Shown here piece by piece: positions 60,878-64,000 of a stretch of DNA of 64,000 nt. Source of the stretch: Qipengyuania huizhouensis (lineage in GTDB: Bacteria; Pseudomonadota; Alphaproteobacteria; Sphingomonadales; Sphingomonadaceae); the NCBI RefSeq assembly GCF_019711635.1, contig NZ_JAIGNT010000012.1, positions 21,448-85,447 of the forward strand, written 5' to 3'. Each line of letters starts with the position of its first letter. The first letter of the stretch is position 1. The position numbers and the translations under genes are program-made. The notes below the pieces were generated by a model that did not search any database, was not told the origin of the DNA, and saw nothing but the letters and a program-made list of their open reading frames with translations.

Positions 60878-60958
60878 CGTCATTCCAGCGAAAGCTGGAA
60901 TCTCTTTCAAATTCGCCGCGCGTTGCCGCGCCGGATCCCAGCGTCCGCCGGGATGACG
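60878..60958. repeat. Degenerate extragenic palindrome
   Basis: CGTCATTCCAGCG (60878-60890) and its partial complement CGCCGGGATGACG (60946-60958) flank an AT-richer middle. The outer CGTCAT/ATGACG and the internal TTCCAGCGAAAGCTGGAA hairpin identify a worn copy of the GTCATTCC-type element seen at 46738. It separates frmA from the VOC gene. Confidence 0.65.
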
Positions 60959-60960
60959 TA

Positions 60961-62070
<1,110 letters not shown>

Positions 62071-62163
62071 ATGAAACGAATCTCCTTTCGGGCTGGGGTA
62101 GTGAAGCTCCTGCGGCCCCGCAAGTTGCTTGCGGTTCATCGGTGCGGGTCTAGGATGCTCGCC

Positions 62164-62541
62164 ATGATCAAGTCATTGATGTCGCTCGCCGCACTGACCC
62201 TTGCAGCCTCTTCCACCGCGCAGGAGGCCGAGGTGGCTCCGTCGCTGCCGGACCTTACCATGGAGCAGGAAACCGCGCTGCGTTGCGGCGTGGCCTTCGC
62301 ACTGGTCCAGAACGGCAAGGTTGCAGGCGACGCCTCAGTGCAGGACTATCCCGAACCGGGCGAACGGGGCCGGGAATTCTTCGTGCGCACGACGGCCCAG
62401 CTGATGGAGCAGACCGGTGCGAATCGCGAAGCGGTCGGAATGCTGGTGATCCGTGAAGTGAAATCGCTGAAGAACGATCCGCAAGCTCTTCGCGAGATTA
62501 TGCCAGCCTGCATGATGATGCTGGACGCTTCGGGGCTCTGA
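62164..62541 (+). CDS. Small exported protein, unknown function
   Basis: 125 residues with a signal peptide ([20 protein letters not shown]). The mature part holds [17 protein letters not shown] and [13 protein letters not shown], each with one Cys, which could form a disulfide, and a helical middle. No family recognised. ATG 62164 has AGG nine bases upstream; an in-frame ATG three codons earlier is possible. It is divergent from frmA. Confidence 0.7.
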   Translation: MIKSLMSLAALTLAASSTAQEAEVAPSLPDLTMEQETALRCGVAFALVQNGKVAGDASVQDYPEPGERGREFFVRTTAQLMEQTGANREAVGMLVIREVKSLKNDPQALREIMPACMMMLDASGL

Positions 62542-62611
62542 AGCGCGTTCAGCCCCGTGTCATTGGCGTTCGGGCATATCGTCCCGAATCGCGGAAAACC
62601 TGGGTGAAACC

Positions 62612-63064
62612 ATGCGTAAACTTATACTCCCCGCCCTTGCCACCGTTGCCTTTGTCGCGCCGACTTCCCTGCTTGCGCAGGACGCCAGCGATGAAACTAT
62701 TGTGGCGCTGGAAGAGCGGGAAAGCCCGTTCTCCGAAATGGCCGAACGGATGCGAGACCCCGAGAAGCAGCGCCAGATGGCGCTGATGCTGCGCACGATG
62801 AGCGAAGTGCTGCTCGACATACCGCTCGCCCCGTTGATGAACTCGGTGGGCGAAATCGCGGGCGAGGATGCGCCCAGGGTCGATCCGGACGCGACCTTGC
62901 GATCGGTGGCTCCGGAGGCAGACCGCGTGCCTGAGGAAATCGAAAAGAACCTGCCGCGCGCTCTCGATACGATGGGCTCGATGGCCGGCGCTTTCGAACA
63001 GATGATGCCCGCGCTCGAGCAGATGGCGGAACGGTTAAAGGACGCCGCGCCGCAAGCCGACTGA
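62612..63064 (+). CDS. Small exported helical protein, unknown function
   Basis: 150 residues. Signal peptide MRKLILPALATVAFVAPTSLLAQ. The mature part is mostly helical, rich in Met, Glu and Leu (RMRDPEKQRQMALMLRTMSEVLL and MAGAFEQMMPALEQMAERL), with amphipathic spacing. It follows the preceding exported protein by 70 bases in the same direction. I cannot assign a family. Confidence 0.7.
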   Translation: MRKLILPALATVAFVAPTSLLAQDASDETIVALEERESPFSEMAERMRDPEKQRQMALMLRTMSEVLLDIPLAPLMNSVGEIAGEDAPRVDPDATLRSVAPEADRVPEEIEKNLPRALDTMGSMAGAFEQMMPALEQMAERLKDAAPQAD

Positions 63065-63142
63065 CTTCACGCCGAAATTTTGGCGGACAGGTACGCCGCG
63101 ATGTGGATTTTGGCGCGCGGGTGATGCATGGGGTGGGCCAGC

Positions 63143-63814
63143 ATGTGGCAACTCCACCAATTCCCCTTGTGTCCCTTCAGCCGGAAGCTCCGCTTGCTCA
63201 TGGGCGAGAAGTCGGTCGCCTATGAGCTGGTGCGCGAAAATCCCTGGGAGGGACGCGACGCTTTCTGGCAGCTCAATCCGGCAGGTCGCACTCCAGTGCT
63301 GCACGATGCTGCACGCCGGATCACCCTGTGCGACAGCCAGGCCATCTGCGAATTCCTGGAAGAGACTGTCGAACGCAATCCGATGATTTCGGGCAGCGCA
63401 ACCCAGCGGGCCGAAATCCGCCGTCTGGTCGCTCTGTTCGACGAGAATTTCTACGCCGACGTGAGCGGGCCCGCCCTCAATGAGAAGATGAAGAAGCGAA
63501 TTGTCCTGCGCCAGCCGCCCGACGGGCAGGTGCTGCGCCAGATGGGCCGGATGCTGCACGGCCATCTCGATTATATCGACTGGCTGGTCGACACGCGGCA
63601 ATGGCTCGCCGGACCGCAATTGAGCCTCGCCGACCTGACCTGCGCGGCGCATCTCTCGGTTGTGGATTACCTCGGTGCGGTGGACTGGCGCGGACACGAA
63701 CAGGCGCAGGGCTGGTACATGGTCATGAAAAGCCGCCCCAGCTTCCGACCGCTGCTGAGCGAGAAGATGGACGGGCTTCCCCCGCCGCGGGAATATGCCT
63801 CGCTGGATTTGTGA
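63143..63814 (+). CDS. Glutathione S-transferase family protein
   Basis: About 223 residues. N-terminal thioredoxin-fold domain with the CPFS motif in MWQLHQFPLCPFSRKLRLLMGEK, cis-Pro region GRTPVLHDAARRITLCDSQAICEFLEE, then the all-helical domain ending LAGPQLSLADLTCAAHLSVVDYLG. The Cys in CPFS suggests an omega/beta-like chemistry. The start at ATG 63143 matches family openings; ATG 63128 is in frame and has a weak GGGTGA before it. Confidence 0.88.
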   Translation: MWQLHQFPLCPFSRKLRLLMGEKSVAYELVRENPWEGRDAFWQLNPAGRTPVLHDAARRITLCDSQAICEFLEETVERNPMISGSATQRAEIRRLVALFDENFYADVSGPALNEKMKKRIVLRQPPDGQVLRQMGRMLHGHLDYIDWLVDTRQWLAGPQLSLADLTCAAHLSVVDYLGAVDWRGHEQAQGWYMVMKSRPSFRPLLSEKMDGLPPPREYASLDL

Positions 63815-63843
63815 CAAAGCCTTCTCTGCGGCTAGTTAGGCGC

Positions 63844-64000
63844 ATGATGGACTTTTGGACAGTATTGCTGGTTTTTCTGGCCTTTTCGCCGATTGCCGTG
63901 TGGGGAATGGTCGGGCAGCTCGACTTAGGCCCTGTTGACAAACTGGATTCACAATCGCTGCGAGATGTGATTCAAGATAGCTTTTGCGGAGGTTATCTTG
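63844..64000 (+). CDS. Start of a membrane protein gene, cut by the window edge
   Basis: An open frame runs from ATG 63844 (a second ATG follows) to the end of the window. It begins MMDFWTVLLVFLAFSPIAVWG, one membrane segment, then a polar stretch. AGG lies just upstream. Codons here are less GC-biased than in the neighbours. Identity cannot be judged from 52 codons. Confidence 0.4.
   Translation, partial: MMDFWTVLLVFLAFSPIAVWGMVGQLDLGPVDKLDSQSLRDVIQDSFCGGYL

Overview
The window is a gene-dense stretch of a GC-rich alphaproteobacterial chromosome. The gene content points to Sphingomonadales, most likely Erythrobacteraceae (Erythrobacter, Qipengyuania or a relative). Supporting signs are the large TonB-dependent receptor, the S9, M13 and M24B peptidases with periplasmic or cytosolic targeting, intracellular PHA depolymerase, HWE-type kinase, glutathione-dependent formaldehyde oxidation, frequent GTG/TTG starts, and many 4-base start/stop overlaps. 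This assignment is inference from family content; no rRNA, tRNA, phage, insertion sequence or CRISPR array was seen.

Layout. 1-3.5 kb: the tail of an HWE histidine kinase, a small lipoprotein, and an osmoprotectant-type ABC ATPase coupled to a permease fused to its own binding domain. 3.5-6 kb (minus): lgt, a MidA-like methyltransferase and a DUF2147 protein. 6-13.4 kb: acyl-CoA synthetase, glnD, and a TonB-dependent receptor ending at a strong terminator. 13.4-19.8 kb: the PLP-homeostasis protein YggS, a TenI-like protein, ftsK, a DUF389 membrane protein and alanine dehydrogenase. 19.8-26.1 kb: a membrane diguanylate cyclase, a thioesterase/S9 peptidase pair and an M24B aminopeptidase. 26.1-31.5 kb: small VOC and cupin proteins, an EF-hand protein beside an OmpR-type two-component system, and a HerA/YjgR-like ATPase. 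31.6-35.5 kb: fused pabBC, a pseudouridine synthase, arfB, rpmG and lolA.

35.5-38.2 kb looks accessory. An Rrf2 regulator faces a thioredoxin-reductase-like CPYC flavoprotein and a SAM methyltransferase across a palindromic operator, and the set lies between lolA and the xth-ribA-GNAT run. 40.6-45 kb (minus): psd, a zinc-finger protein, an SPFH protein with a ribbon-helix-helix partner under an AT-rich palindrome, and recQ. 45-49.4 kb: two acidic lipoproteins, then an acyl-CoA dehydrogenase, an Mct-like family III CoA transferase and a thiolase, separated by extragenic palindromes. 49.4-57 kb: ppk2, phhA, an acidic lipoprotein, a GlsB-like protein, uppP, an M13 peptidase and an MsbA-like exporter. 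57-64 kb: PHA depolymerase behind a possible PhaR operator, the formaldehyde-detoxification genes (frmA, VOC, YbaK, fghA), two small exported proteins, a GST and a gene cut by the window edge.

The most notable signals are a leader RNA upstream of the EF-hand gene with two mutually exclusive hairpins, one hiding the ribosome-binding site; the Rrf2/flavoprotein/methyltransferase cassette; the 28-bp palindrome over the SPFH-RHH promoter; and the Mct-like acyl-CoA operon.
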